A stretch of DNA of 17,847 nucleotides. Source: Spirochaetaceae bacterium UBA1306 (lineage in GTDB: Bacteria > Spirochaetota > Spirochaetia > Treponematales > Rectinemataceae). The notes beneath the pieces were generated by a model that was not told the origin of the DNA, made no database searches, and saw nothing but the letters and a program-made list of their open reading frames with translations. The position numbers and the translations under genes are program-made. The stretch lies in assembly GCA_002307245.1 (NCBI GenBank), contig DBTW01000038.1:540-18386 (forward strand). Direction: 5' to 3'. This document shows positions 7,238 to 15,402 of this stretch, in pieces (the stretch's first letter is position 1; the number at the start of each line of letters is the position of its first letter).

Positions 7238-7768
7238 GTGGAAGAGGCGGTTTTCTATAAATCCGAGGGAAACACGATTTTCATGAAGGCGACGGGACAC
7301 GTCACCGCCCTCGCCTGCCCCCCGCTCAAGGCCGCGGTATTCGCCAGGCTCGAATCCCAGCCCCTCGTGGAGAGGGTCTACCTCGATCTCTCGGCCTGCG
7401 AGTACATGGATTCGACCTTCCTCGGCCTCATTGTGGGAACCCAGAAGCGCTTCGCGCGCCTCGACTGCGCGGGTATGCAGGGTCGTATCGTCCTGCTCGG
7501 CGTCAACGATGCCTGCAAGGGACTGCTGAGAACCATCGGCGTCCTCGGCATGGTCGAGCTCTCCGACGCCCTGGTGGCCTTTCCGGGCGATATCGAGCGC
7601 CTTTCGGGCGAGTCTCGCGCCAGCGCCCGCTTCCTCCTGGACGCCCATGAGGAGCTCTCGGATCTCTCCGACGATAACAAGAAGCGCTTCTCGACCCTCA
7701 CGGCCGTCCTAAAGAGCGCCGTCGACGCCCAGTCCGACTGCGCTGACGGCGAGCGCAAGGGCCGGTAA
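7238..7768 (+). CDS. STAS-domain protein (anti-sigma-factor-antagonist-like)
   Basis: STAS proteins of the SpoIIAA type switch partner proteins through phosphorylation of a conserved Ser or Thr. Residues about 5-112 have this fold. The signature LDLSACEYMDSTFLGLIVG places S59 (or T60) where SpoIIAA has Ser58. The last 60 or so residues are a charged, helical extension (AHEELSDLSDDNKKRFSTL) beyond the usual 110-residue domain. The GTG start at 7238 is set by a strong site, AGGAGGG, four bases upstream. The gene is alone on plus, divergent from mutS by 61 nt and convergent with skp. No kinase, phosphatase or sigma factor is adjacent, so its partner is unknown. A role in a phosphorylation switch is an inference from the motif. 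Confidence 0.85.
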   Translation: MEEAVFYKSEGNTIFMKATGHVTALACPPLKAAVFARLESQPLVERVYLDLSACEYMDSTFLGLIVGTQKRFARLDCAGMQGRIVLLGVNDACKGLLRTIGVLGMVELSDALVAFPGDIERLSGESRASARFLLDAHEELSDLSDDNKKRFSTLTAVLKSAVDAQSDCADGERKGR

Positions 7769-7779
7769 GCCGTGGTCCC

Positions 7780-7813
7780 CGGCTCGCCCCGCCCCGAGGG
7801 CTAGGGCGAGCCG
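7780..7813. terminator. hairpin between convergent STAS gene and skp
   Basis: A perfect 10-bp inverted repeat, CGGCTCGCCC (7780-7789) and GGGCGAGCCG (7804-7813), flanks a 14-base loop. It starts 12 bases after the STAS stop and overlaps the last codons of skp. No T-run follows on either strand, so it is a GC-rich bidirectional terminator or 3'-end stabiliser rather than a canonical one. Confidence 0.55.
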
Positions 7814-8346
7814 AGCTTGCCCGTCAGGGCCTGGATCACGTCAGAGGTAATGTCGATCATGGGACTGTACCAAAGCACCGAGTTCATCACGGAATCGCCG
7901 CTCTTCAGGTTGAGGACGAGGGAATAGCCCTCGGTCTCGGCGACGTTCTGTATCTGCTTGTAGAGGCCCTGCGAGAACTGGTCGGTCTCGGCCAGTCTCT
8001 TCGCCTGTTCGTCGAGCTCCGCCTGCTTCGCGCTCACGAAATCCGAGAGGGACTTGGTCCGCTTATCGACCTCCTCGCGGTACCGCTGAGAGGAGGCCTT
8101 ATCCCCCGCCTTGTCCGAGTCCGCCTTCAGGGCCATGAGGCGCATGATCTCGGCGCTCATCTTGTCGATATCCGTCTGCACCTGGGACTTCTTCTGCTCG
8201 AAGTCCTTCACGGCCTGGGCGTCCTTCGAGCAGGCCGAGATCACCTTGGTCAGGTCGACGACAGCGATCCTGGTGATCTGCTGTCCGAAGGCCCCCGCGG
8301 AGAGGGCGAGAAGGGCGGCGAGTGCCACCGCGATCTTAACCCGCAT
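7801..8346 (-). CDS. skp: Skp/OmpH-family periplasmic chaperone
   Basis: Skp binds unfolded outer membrane proteins in the periplasm and passes them to the BAM complex. An N-terminal signal peptide is clear (MRVKIAVALAALLALSAGAFG, cleavage likely near AFG-QQ). The family opening ITRIAVVDLTKVISAC follows, then a long charged helical section (about residues 40-120, EQKKSQVQTDIDKMSAEIMR to AKQAELDEQAKRLAETD) that would form the tentacle coiled coil, and a C-terminal strand segment. I chose the ATG at 8346 (181 residues) because GAGGAG is 7 nt upstream; an in-frame ATG at 8352 is almost on top of that site. bamA ends 14 nt upstream, so the genes are co-transcribed. Sequence identity in this family is low, but location and architecture agree. 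Confidence 0.9.
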   Translation of the reverse strand: MRVKIAVALAALLALSAGAFGQQITRIAVVDLTKVISACSKDAQAVKDFEQKKSQVQTDIDKMSAEIMRLMALKADSDKAGDKASSQRYREEVDKRTKSLSDFVSAKQAELDEQAKRLAETDQFSQGLYKQIQNVAETEGYSLVLNLKSGDSVMNSVLWYSPMIDITSDVIQALTGKLGSP

Positions 8347-8360
8347 CGTCATACTCCTCG

Positions 8361-10916
8361 TCAATTGAGGGCCTGCGTCACGCTGATGACCAGCTCGGGC
8401 GCCCCGGTGGTCTTCCAGTTGATCTGCGAGCCGTCGAAGGTGAAGCGCTTCGCGAAATAGAAGCGGAAGGGGAACTGCTGTATGGAGAAGCGGAAGCCGA
8501 AGCCCATGCTCATCGCCACGTTGTCCCAACCGAGCGAGCCTAAGGCCTTCTTGCTGGAATCGGTGGCCAGGGTATCGGCGGCCACGTCCACGTAGCCGCT
8601 CTGGGTCCTGATGGCCGCCGCGTCGAGGAAGCCGTCGAGCCAGACGAACTGCTCGAATATGGGCAGCCTGAGCTCGAGCCAGTTGTCCCAGAGCCCGACT
8701 CCCTCGAAGCCGTAGAGCTCGTCCCAGCCGCGCGCGTTGAAGACCCCGTCGACGTAGAGCCAATCGTCGTCGACCTTGAAATCCGAGCCCGGCTTTTTAA
8801 GGAGGGCGGCGTAGCCCGTGTGGGCCCCGAGGACCGCCTTGAAGTTCCAATTCTCGAACACGGGCAGGCTGAAGAGAGTCGCGTAGCCCTCGAGCTTGGT
8901 ATCGGTCTTTAGGTACTGCTGAGTCTCGAGGGGGAGGAAGCCCGCCCAGGTCAGGCGTTCGCTCGCGTAGTAGCCCTTGCTCGGGCTGTAGGAGAGATCG
9001 AGGTTGTTGAGGTAGACCCTCGCGATGGCCTTATTGCCGAGGAGCCACTCCCCCTCGTTCTCGCGCAGGGAGGAGGAGGCCGGCCTGTAACGGTCGGAAT
9101 CGTAGTCCTTCATACCGAGGCCGAAGGATATCGCCCCGCCCGTCCCCAGGTCGCCCAGCGCCGTGTGCTTCACGTAACCGGTCGAGAAGCCCAGGGCGAT
9201 GTCCCAATACTGGTAGGGCATGAGGTAAGCCGAGGGTATCGAGCTCAGGGAATAGCCGCCGCTCGAGCTCGAGGGGCTGGTGAAGGGGTCGGGCACGCCG
9301 TCCTCGAAGATCGGCGCGATCGAGTCCTGCCCCGTCGTGAGCGTCTTGTGCGCGAAGGAAAGGTCCACTCCGCCCGAGAAGCGCTTGCCGAAGAAGTAGC
9401 GGTCCGAATAGCCGAAGGTCAGGGTCTGCTTGGTCGGCGAGACGTTGGCCTCGACGGAGAAGTCCGTGCCGTTCCCGAGGAAGTTGCGGTCGTCCCACTT
9501 CACGAGGCCGGAGAGGGGGAAGGTGTCGGGCTCGCCGAGGCCGCTCAGGGTAACGCCGAATTGGATGTCGGCCGTGCTCTGCTCCTCGACCGAGATGACG
9601 AGGTTCATGAGATTCTCGGCCGATCCGGGGAACATCTGCGGGTCGATGGCAGAGAAGTACTGCAGGTTGTAGAGGCTTCGCAGGCCGTCCATGACCTTGG
9701 CCTTGGAGAAGATGTCGCCGACTTCAAGGGGCAGCTCGCGGTAGAGGACGAAATCCTTCGTCTTCTTGTTGCCCTTGAAGGCGATGCTCTCGATATGGGC
9801 GCGGTCGCGCTCGACTATCCTGATGGAATAGGCGATCGTCTGCTTTTCATCGTCCCGCGCCTCGCCGAGGGATATCTCGTTGAAGATGTAGCCGGACTCG
9901 TAGTAGAGATCGTCGATCTTCCCCTTTTCCTGTTGGATCTTCTTGTAGTTCAGCACGGCGCCGTTCTTGTCGCCGAAAAAGGACAAAAGCTTGGCCGTGT
10001 CGAAGATCGTGTTGCCCTCGAAGGAAACGCCCCCGAAAAGCCACTGCTTCCCTTCCTTGACGACAATCGTGAGGATGAGCCAGGTCTTGGAGTTCTTGGG
10101 ATCCTTCTCGTAGCTCCGCACGACGTCCTCGATGGAGGCGTCGACGTAGCCGCGGCTCTGGTAGTAGTCGAGGATGGCTTTCTTGTCGTCCTCCAGCTTG
10201 GCCTCCTGGAAAGTCCCGGCCTGGAGGAAGCCGTTCTCCTTCAAGCTCAACTTGCCCTTGAGCGTCTGCGAGGAGACGGCCGTATTGCCGCTGAAGCGGA
10301 TCTCCCTCACGGCCACCTGCGAGCCCTCGGACACGTTGAAGTTGAGGATGATCCCGTTCTTGGCCTTGCCTATAGCGGTGTTGGAGGACACGGTGGCGTC
10401 GGGGAAGCCGTGCTCGAGGTAGAGCCGCCTGACGGCGAGCTCGTCGACCCGGGACTTGGCCTGGTTGTAGATATCGCCGGCCTTCTCGCTGACCGCGTCT
10501 ATGATATCGGAGGACTTCACGCCCGAGTTGCCCGTGACGCGCACGGCCTCGATCGCGGGCTTCTCGGTCACGGCGATCTTGATCACCACCTGGCTCTTGG
10601 TCCCGTCGCCGTCGATCACCACGGGCTCTATTTTGTCGAACCAGTCGAGCTCGTAGAGCCTCGACTGGAGGTCCATCCACAGGGCCTCGGTGAAGTCCTT
10701 GCCGACGTAGGGCTTGACGGCCGACTCGAGCTCGCGCTTGTCGGCGTGCACGATGCCTTCCCATTTGACGGAGGCGAGGGGCTTGCCCCAGAACCAGTCT
10801 GCGGCGGGCGCAGCGGCCGAGGCGGAACCGCCCGTCGCGCCTTGGGCGGTCGAATCCTGTGCGTAGAGCGCGCAGGCGGCGAGGAAGAGGGCTGTCAGGA
10901 TCGCGAGTCGCTTCAT
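8361..10916 (-). CDS. bamA: outer membrane protein assembly factor BamA (Omp85)
   Basis: BamA folds and inserts beta-barrel proteins into the outer membrane. After the export signal come five POTRA domains, each with its strand-turn-helix pattern: LASVKWEGIVHADK, AIEAVRVTGNSGVKSSD, VREIRFSGNTAVSSQ, FGGVSFEGNTIFDTAK and IESIAFKGNKKTKDFVLYRE. The barrel begins around residue 450 (STADIQFGVTLSGLG) and keeps the loop-6 motif as ARGW (family: VRGF/Y). Length 851 is normal. The frame stays open upstream to 11012, but the ATG at 10916 is preferred because GAGGAG sits 4-5 nt before it and the signal peptide starts there. LAAC at residues 12-15 resembles a lipobox, while ALYA-QD is an ordinary cleavage site. 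The C-terminus ISVTQALN lacks the usual terminal aromatic residue. It lies between tamB and skp. Confidence 0.97.
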   Translation of the reverse strand: MKRLAILTALFLAACALYAQDSTAQGATGGSASAAAPAADWFWGKPLASVKWEGIVHADKRELESAVKPYVGKDFTEALWMDLQSRLYELDWFDKIEPVVIDGDGTKSQVVIKIAVTEKPAIEAVRVTGNSGVKSSDIIDAVSEKAGDIYNQAKSRVDELAVRRLYLEHGFPDATVSSNTAIGKAKNGIILNFNVSEGSQVAVREIRFSGNTAVSSQTLKGKLSLKENGFLQAGTFQEAKLEDDKKAILDYYQSRGYVDASIEDVVRSYEKDPKNSKTWLILTIVVKEGKQWLFGGVSFEGNTIFDTAKLLSFFGDKNGAVLNYKKIQQEKGKIDDLYYESGYIFNEISLGEARDDEKQTIAYSIRIVERDRAHIESIAFKGNKKTKDFVLYRELPLEVGDIFSKAKVMDGLRSLYNLQYFSAIDPQMFPGSAENLMNLVISVEEQSTADIQFGVTLSGLGEPDTFPLSGLVKWDDRNFLGNGTDFSVEANVSPTKQTLTFGYSDRYFFGKRFSGGVDLSFAHKTLTTGQDSIAPIFEDGVPDPFTSPSSSSGGYSLSSIPSAYLMPYQYWDIALGFSTGYVKHTALGDLGTGGAISFGLGMKDYDSDRYRPASSSLRENEGEWLLGNKAIARVYLNNLDLSYSPSKGYYASERLTWAGFLPLETQQYLKTDTKLEGYATLFSLPVFENWNFKAVLGAHTGYAALLKKPGSDFKVDDDWLYVDGVFNARGWDELYGFEGVGLWDNWLELRLPIFEQFVWLDGFLDAAAIRTQSGYVDVAADTLATDSSKKALGSLGWDNVAMSMGFGFRFSIQQFPFRFYFAKRFTFDGSQINWKTTGAPELVISVTQALN

Positions 10917-10930
10917 GGTACTCCTCATCT

Positions 10931-13900
10931 TCAGTAGGAGAGCTTCCAGCTCAGGCTGAGGCTCTGGTCGCTGATTAAAAGGTTCTCGGGCTTCTTCGGG
11001 TCCACATTCCATTGGATCAGTCCGAAAGGTGTATCCAGCTCCACGCCGAGTTCCGAGTTTAATGGCGATTCATCGGGACCGGCAAGAGGGTCGTCGCGGT
11101 AGCCGAGCGAGACGTGCGCGAAGATCGAGTCGGTCAGGTACTTGCCCGCGTAGAACTCCGTCTGGTCCAAGTAGCGGGACATGGTATTCGTCTCTTCCTT
11201 CTCCGCCTTCGTGGCCGAGATGTCGAAGAGCCAGTTCTGCAGGACCTTCGTCCGCAGGTAGAGCATATCGAGGCCGAAGGCCTCCCGAACGTTGTCCTGG
11301 AGGACCCGCGTGACGTTGAGCTGCGGAATGAACTCCGTCCCCGAGATGACCGCCTTCCGGATATCTACCGAGTTATCGCTCGAGGCGCCGAACAGGTCCT
11401 GGCCCAGGAGTACGGCGATCTGGGCCTCCGTCATCGCGGGATCCGAGCTGAGGCGGGGCTTGAAGCTCGACAGGGGCGCGTTGTCCGCCCGGAGCGTGAT
11501 GATCACCGGCCCATCGTCGTTGCTGTCGCGCAACTCGGCTAGAAGGGTGACCCTCGGCTCGAAGCGATCATTGCCCTCGTTGAACACGAGCTTGCCGCTC
11601 TTGAGGAAGAAATTGCGCTGGATATAGAACACCTCGCCTCCCCGGAGGGCGACCGTGCCCTTGAGCGTGAAGGCTTCCGACGCCTCGTCGTAGTTAACGG
11701 CGAGCGAGCTCGAAGGATCGGCGTAGCCCATCACGACGGGTATGGAGATCGGGGAAAAGGAGACCTGCACGCTCCGCCCGAAGCGGATGTTGGTCTTGAC
11801 GGCGAGGGTCGGCCCGCTGCCCCCGGAATCGCGCGAGGAAGAGGAATTGCTGAGCGCCTCGGTGCTGACGACCACCGTAGCCTTGTCGAGGGCGACGTCG
11901 GCGTCTATCGAGAATACGTCGCCTTGGAGGGCGAACTTGATGTCCACGGCGGCCGCTCCCTTGGCGTGGATGCCGAGGATCACCGCGTCCAGGTTCAAGG
12001 TCGACCTCTCGAGGGTTCGCGCGGAGGCGGTGATGGCCGAGGGCAGCCAATGGTCGAAGCTCGCCTGGAAGTCGAGCGCGGCGGCGGCGCTCCCGACCCG
12101 GGCCGCGGGCGAATTGGCCGAGACTTTCCGGCCCTGCGCGACGATGGGCGCGTTGAAGGGGCCGATATCGTCGGCGACCCAGCCGGGAACCCTGACCACG
12201 GCGTCGACCAGGTCGACCTCGCCCGTGATCTCGGGATCGCCCAGGAGGCCGACCGCTCGGAAACCGCCGCGGGCCCTGCCGCCGCGGATCTGCACGATAT
12301 TGGCGGGGATGGCCCGCGAGACGAGGCCCAGGTCGAAGTCGAGTCCCCGCACCGTCATATCGATGCTCTTGCCGTCGGTGCTGCCGGCGAGCTCGGCCAT
12401 GACCGGGAAGGGGCTGCGTAGGCTGGCGGAGAACCGCCCGCCCGGGGCGTAGGAGAGCCGTAGCTCTCCCGCGAGCCCAGCGACGAGCGACATCGCCCCA
12501 GCCTCCGACTTGGCCGAGAAGGGCCAATCCTGGGCTTGGCCCGCCCCGACGCTAAGGCCGCCGATGACTCCGCTCGCCTCGTAGCCCGACAGGAACTCTT
12601 CCAGAGACTTGGGCCGGCCCGGGCGAGTCGAGGCGCCCCGCGCCGAGACGCCGCACTTGATCGCCTCTCCGCCGACGCTGCCCGAGAAGGCAAGCGAGAC
12701 GGAGGCCGAGGCGTCGGACAGGGAGAAGCGGGCGGAGCCTGCGGAAACGGCCTGCCCCTGGTAGGCGGCGGCGAGCTCGCGCAGCTCCAGGGCGCCGCCG
12801 CCGAACGAGCCGGATAGCGAGAGCGAGAGGCTCTGCTCGAGGAGGTGCCCGTCGCGGAGGCGGAGGGAGAAGCCGAGACGCGGGTCGGAGAGATCGCCGC
12901 CGAGGGTCAGGCGGCCGTCGGCGGAACCCTCGATCGGCAGCTTGCCGGCCCGGGCCAGGGGAGAGGCGACGAGATCGAGGCCGCCGTCGAGCTCGCCTCC
13001 CGAGTACGAGAGTTCGAGCTTGTAGGATTCGGCCGGCGCGCCGGCCTTCGCCGGGGCCTCCGACGCGAGCTCGGCGCCGATCTTTGCGACGAAGGGCCTC
13101 GCGAAGGAATACGAGAGCTCGGCCTTTCCCGCGAGCTTGGAGAATTTATCGGAGACACGTAACGAGCTGAGTTCGGCGCGGGAGGGCGTGAAGCGGCCCG
13201 TTAGGGCGAGCTCGGGTACCCGCTCCATCTTCTCGCCCGTAGGCGCGAGCTCGAGCGCGGCGACCTCCAGCTCCCAGTCCTCCATAGACGCGAAGCGGCC
13301 CTCGGCGTCTACGGTTGCCAGGAAGAGCCCCCCGCCGATCGGCAAGGGCAGGGATTTGGCCTGGGCCGATACGTAGGTCTCCTTCCCCTGGCTGGTCGCC
13401 GTGACCTTGAGGCCGTAGTCCCCGCTGATCGAGACGCCGCGTCCCGCGACGTCTCCCTTCAGCGCATAGGGAATATCCTTGAGCGAGAGCTTCGCCTCGA
13501 AGCCCAGCTTCGAGGGATCGGAGAAATCCAGCTTGCCAGTCCCTTCTATGGAATAGCCCGAGGCCGTGACCAGGGCGCGCTTGACCGAGAGGCTCGTCCT
13601 CGTGCCCGAGAGGGACAGGACGGCATAGGCTCCCGGTATGGAGCGGGACACGATAGTCAGGTCGGGAGCCGACCAGGATAGGCGCTTGAAGTCGCTCGTG
13701 GCGAAGAGGCTGCCGCCGAGCTTGATGCTCGAGAGGAGGGCCGCGGCCTCGGGCGAGTCGGTAAGCGCGGCGAGGAGGCTCTTGAGGGGCCCAAGATCGA
13801 TGGCCTCGAGGTCGACGGAGACTTCGAGGCTCGGGGTCTCGCCCGAGGACACCGAACCCTCGCAGCGGACCAGGGGCAGCCCGGCCCCCGAACCGGCCTC

Positions 13901-15280
13901 TCCAGAGAAGCGCGCGGCGGGTAGCTCCGCGGCCGGCTCCTCGGGCTCGGGGGGCCTGAAGGACAGGTTGAAATCGGTCTGGACTCCATTGCGCGCGGCG
14001 GCCAGAGCGATGTCCTTGAAAGCAACGCCGCCCACGAGGGCTTCGTCGGCCATGGCGACATATTCGCCGCCGTGCCCGAAGACATGAACCGAGGAAGATA
14101 CGCTCAGCCTCCCCCCCATCGGGGAAAGCTTGAGCTCGAGTAAGCCGTCAGGCGCGAGATCGGCGAAGCGGAAGCTTCCGGAGTACGCGACGCGCTCGCC
14201 GCCGAGGGCGAAGGCGGCGCGCTTTATGGAGACGGAGCTCGCGTCGCCTCGCGCCTCCAGCTCGGCGCGCGCCGGCGCTTCGCCCCGGCCGATCAGGCTC
14301 GCGGGCACGAGCCCGGAGAGCTTCGCCTCGTAGGAGATCCGCGACAGATCGCGCCCCGGCGCCTTGAGCGTGAGGCTGCCGGTATACGGGATGTTCAGCC
14401 AGGACATGAGGGCGGCGTAGCGCCCCGTGAACTTGACCATTCTCGAGGGTACGTAGCCGTCCATCTTGAGCGAAGCCGAGGCGTCCCCGGAAGCCAGGTC
14501 GAGGCGCAGGGCGGCATCGAGGGGAGAGCGGTCCTGGACCTTCGTTAGGGAGAGGGCGCCTCCGCCGTAGGCCAGCTCGAAGCGTTGGGGCGAGATCACC
14601 GCCTCGCGCGATTCGGCGGCTATCGAGACCGCGAACCTCGCCTCGTCGAAACCGCGGGAGAAGGATCCTGAGATGAACAGCGGCCCCGTGATCGCACCGA
14701 GGCCAAAATCGTAAGGATCGATGGAGAAACGCCCGTCGAGGGTCAGGACAGGCTCGGCTTCCAGCGTAGAGACCCCCACCTCGCGGGCGGTGAAGGATGC
14801 CGAGAGCTTGCCGGCGACTTCGATCGTGGCCGTGACGTTCTTCCCGGAGACGGCGATCCGAGGCAGGGAGCCGCCGCCGCCGGAGAGAAGCTCCGAGAGG
14901 CGAGCGAGGAGGGCCGCGTCTTCGGGAAGCCTGAGGTCGAGTGTGACGTCGGCGAGATCGACCCCGTTGATGGCCTCGGAGCTCTTTCCGCCGAGGATCG
15001 CGAGTATGTTATAGGTCGCGCGGGCGCGCCTGGCCGAGAGTAGGGTACGGCCGCCGGGGGCGGAGATCTCGAGGCGGGACAGGCTTGCGGAGCGTATGAT
15101 CGAGGGCGAGAGGGCATCGAAAGATAGGCTGAGGCCCAGCGAGCCCTCGACCCGCGAGCGAAGGCCGACGACGCCATCCGTCAGGGCCTTCCTCGTGACC
15201 TTGTCGAGCTCCGGCATGATAACCAGAGCCGCGGCCGCGGCGAGGGCGAGGGCCGCTAGCGCGGCGGAGGCGCGTTTCAT
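10931..15280 (-). CDS. tamB: TamB-like translocation/assembly module protein (DUF490)
   Basis: TamB/AsmA-like proteins span the envelope with a long beta-rich groove and are linked to barrel assembly and lipid transport to the outer membrane. This protein has an N-terminal signal anchor (MKRASAALAALALAAAAALVI), then more than 1,000 residues of repetitive beta-strand sequence rich in Ser, Leu, Ala and Gly. It ends with a conserved TamB domain: IQRNFFLKSGKLVFNEGNDRFEPRVTLLAE, MTEAQIAVLLGQDLFG, then barrel-like strands to SLSLSWKLSY, ending in an aromatic residue. Length is 1,449 residues. Start choice is uncertain: the ATG at 15280 fits the signal anchor, while an in-frame GTG at 15301 would add seven residues; neither has a clear ribosome site. 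bamA starts 14 nt downstream. tmk diverges 100-120 bases upstream. Confidence 0.93.
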   Translation of the reverse strand: MKRASAALAALALAAAAALVIMPELDKVTRKALTDGVVGLRSRVEGSLGLSLSFDALSPSIIRSASLSRLEISAPGGRTLLSARRARATYNILAILGGKSSEAINGVDLADVTLDLRLPEDAALLARLSELLSGGGGSLPRIAVSGKNVTATIEVAGKLSASFTAREVGVSTLEAEPVLTLDGRFSIDPYDFGLGAITGPLFISGSFSRGFDEARFAVSIAAESREAVISPQRFELAYGGGALSLTKVQDRSPLDAALRLDLASGDASASLKMDGYVPSRMVKFTGRYAALMSWLNIPYTGSLTLKAPGRDLSRISYEAKLSGLVPASLIGRGEAPARAELEARGDASSVSIKRAAFALGGERVAYSGSFRFADLAPDGLLELKLSPMGGRLSVSSSVHVFGHGGEYVAMADEALVGGVAFKDIALAAARNGVQTDFNLSFRPPEPEEPAAELPAARFSGEAGSGAGLPLVRCEGSVSSGETPSLEVSVDLEAIDLGPLKSLLAALTDSPEAAALLSSIKLGGSLFATSDFKRLSWSAPDLTIVSRSIPGAYAVLSLSGTRTSLSVKRALVTASGYSIEGTGKLDFSDPSKLGFEAKLSLKDIPYALKGDVAGRGVSISGDYGLKVTATSQGKETYVSAQAKSLPLPIGGGLFLATVDAEGRFASMEDWELEVAALELAPTGEKMERVPELALTGRFTPSRAELSSLRVSDKFSKLAGKAELSYSFARPFVAKIGAELASEAPAKAGAPAESYKLELSYSGGELDGGLDLVASPLARAGKLPIEGSADGRLTLGGDLSDPRLGFSLRLRDGHLLEQSLSLSLSGSFGGGALELRELAAAYQGQAVSAGSARFSLSDASASVSLAFSGSVGGEAIKCGVSARGASTRPGRPKSLEEFLSGYEASGVIGGLSVGAGQAQDWPFSAKSEAGAMSLVAGLAGELRLSYAPGGRFSASLRSPFPVMAELAGSTDGKSIDMTVRGLDFDLGLVSRAIPANIVQIRGGRARGGFRAVGLLGDPEITGEVDLVDAVVRVPGWVADDIGPFNAPIVAQGRKVSANSPAARVGSAAAALDFQASFDHWLPSAITASARTLERSTLNLDAVILGIHAKGAAAVDIKFALQGDVFSIDADVALDKATVVVSTEALSNSSSSRDSGGSGPTLAVKTNIRFGRSVQVSFSPISIPVVMGYADPSSSLAVNYDEASEAFTLKGTVALRGGEVFYIQRNFFLKSGKLVFNEGNDRFEPRVTLLAELRDSNDDGPVIITLRADNAPLSSFKPRLSSDPAMTEAQIAVLLGQDLFGASSDNSVDIRKAVISGTEFIPQLNVTRVLQDNVREAFGLDMLYLRTKVLQNWLFDISATKAEKEETNTMSRYLDQTEFYAGKYLTDSIFAHVSLGYRDDPLAGPDESPLNSELGVELDTPFGLIQWNVDPKKPENLLISDQSLSLSWKLSY

Positions 15281-15402
15281 CACGATTATGCTCGCATTCA
15301 CGATACCACGCTCTCCATCTCCCCGTCAGCCCGCCGGCCTAGGCCAAGCGCCCGAGGGCGACCTTGCCATGAGCGGCCCCGAAAGGCTAACCTTAAGTTC
15401 CC

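Noticed and set aside
7091..7648. 185-codon open frame on minus across the mutS start and opposite the STAS gene
   Set aside because: It overlaps both genes and the mutS promoter and has no recognisable domain; the STAS gene has a strong ribosome site and a recognisable motif.
8347..8763. Long N-terminal extension of skp to 8763
   Set aside because: The extra residues are Arg-rich antisense-like sequence inside bamA. The signal peptide and GAGGAG site place the start at 8346.
9165..10937. 590-codon open frame on plus opposite bamA
   Set aside because: Antisense shadow of bamA in a GC-rich genome; low-complexity translation and no ribosome site, while POTRA domains are clear on minus.
10917..11012. 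N-terminal extension of bamA to 11012
   Set aside because: It overlaps tamB and puts a polar stretch before the signal peptide. The ATG at 10916 has a good ribosome site.
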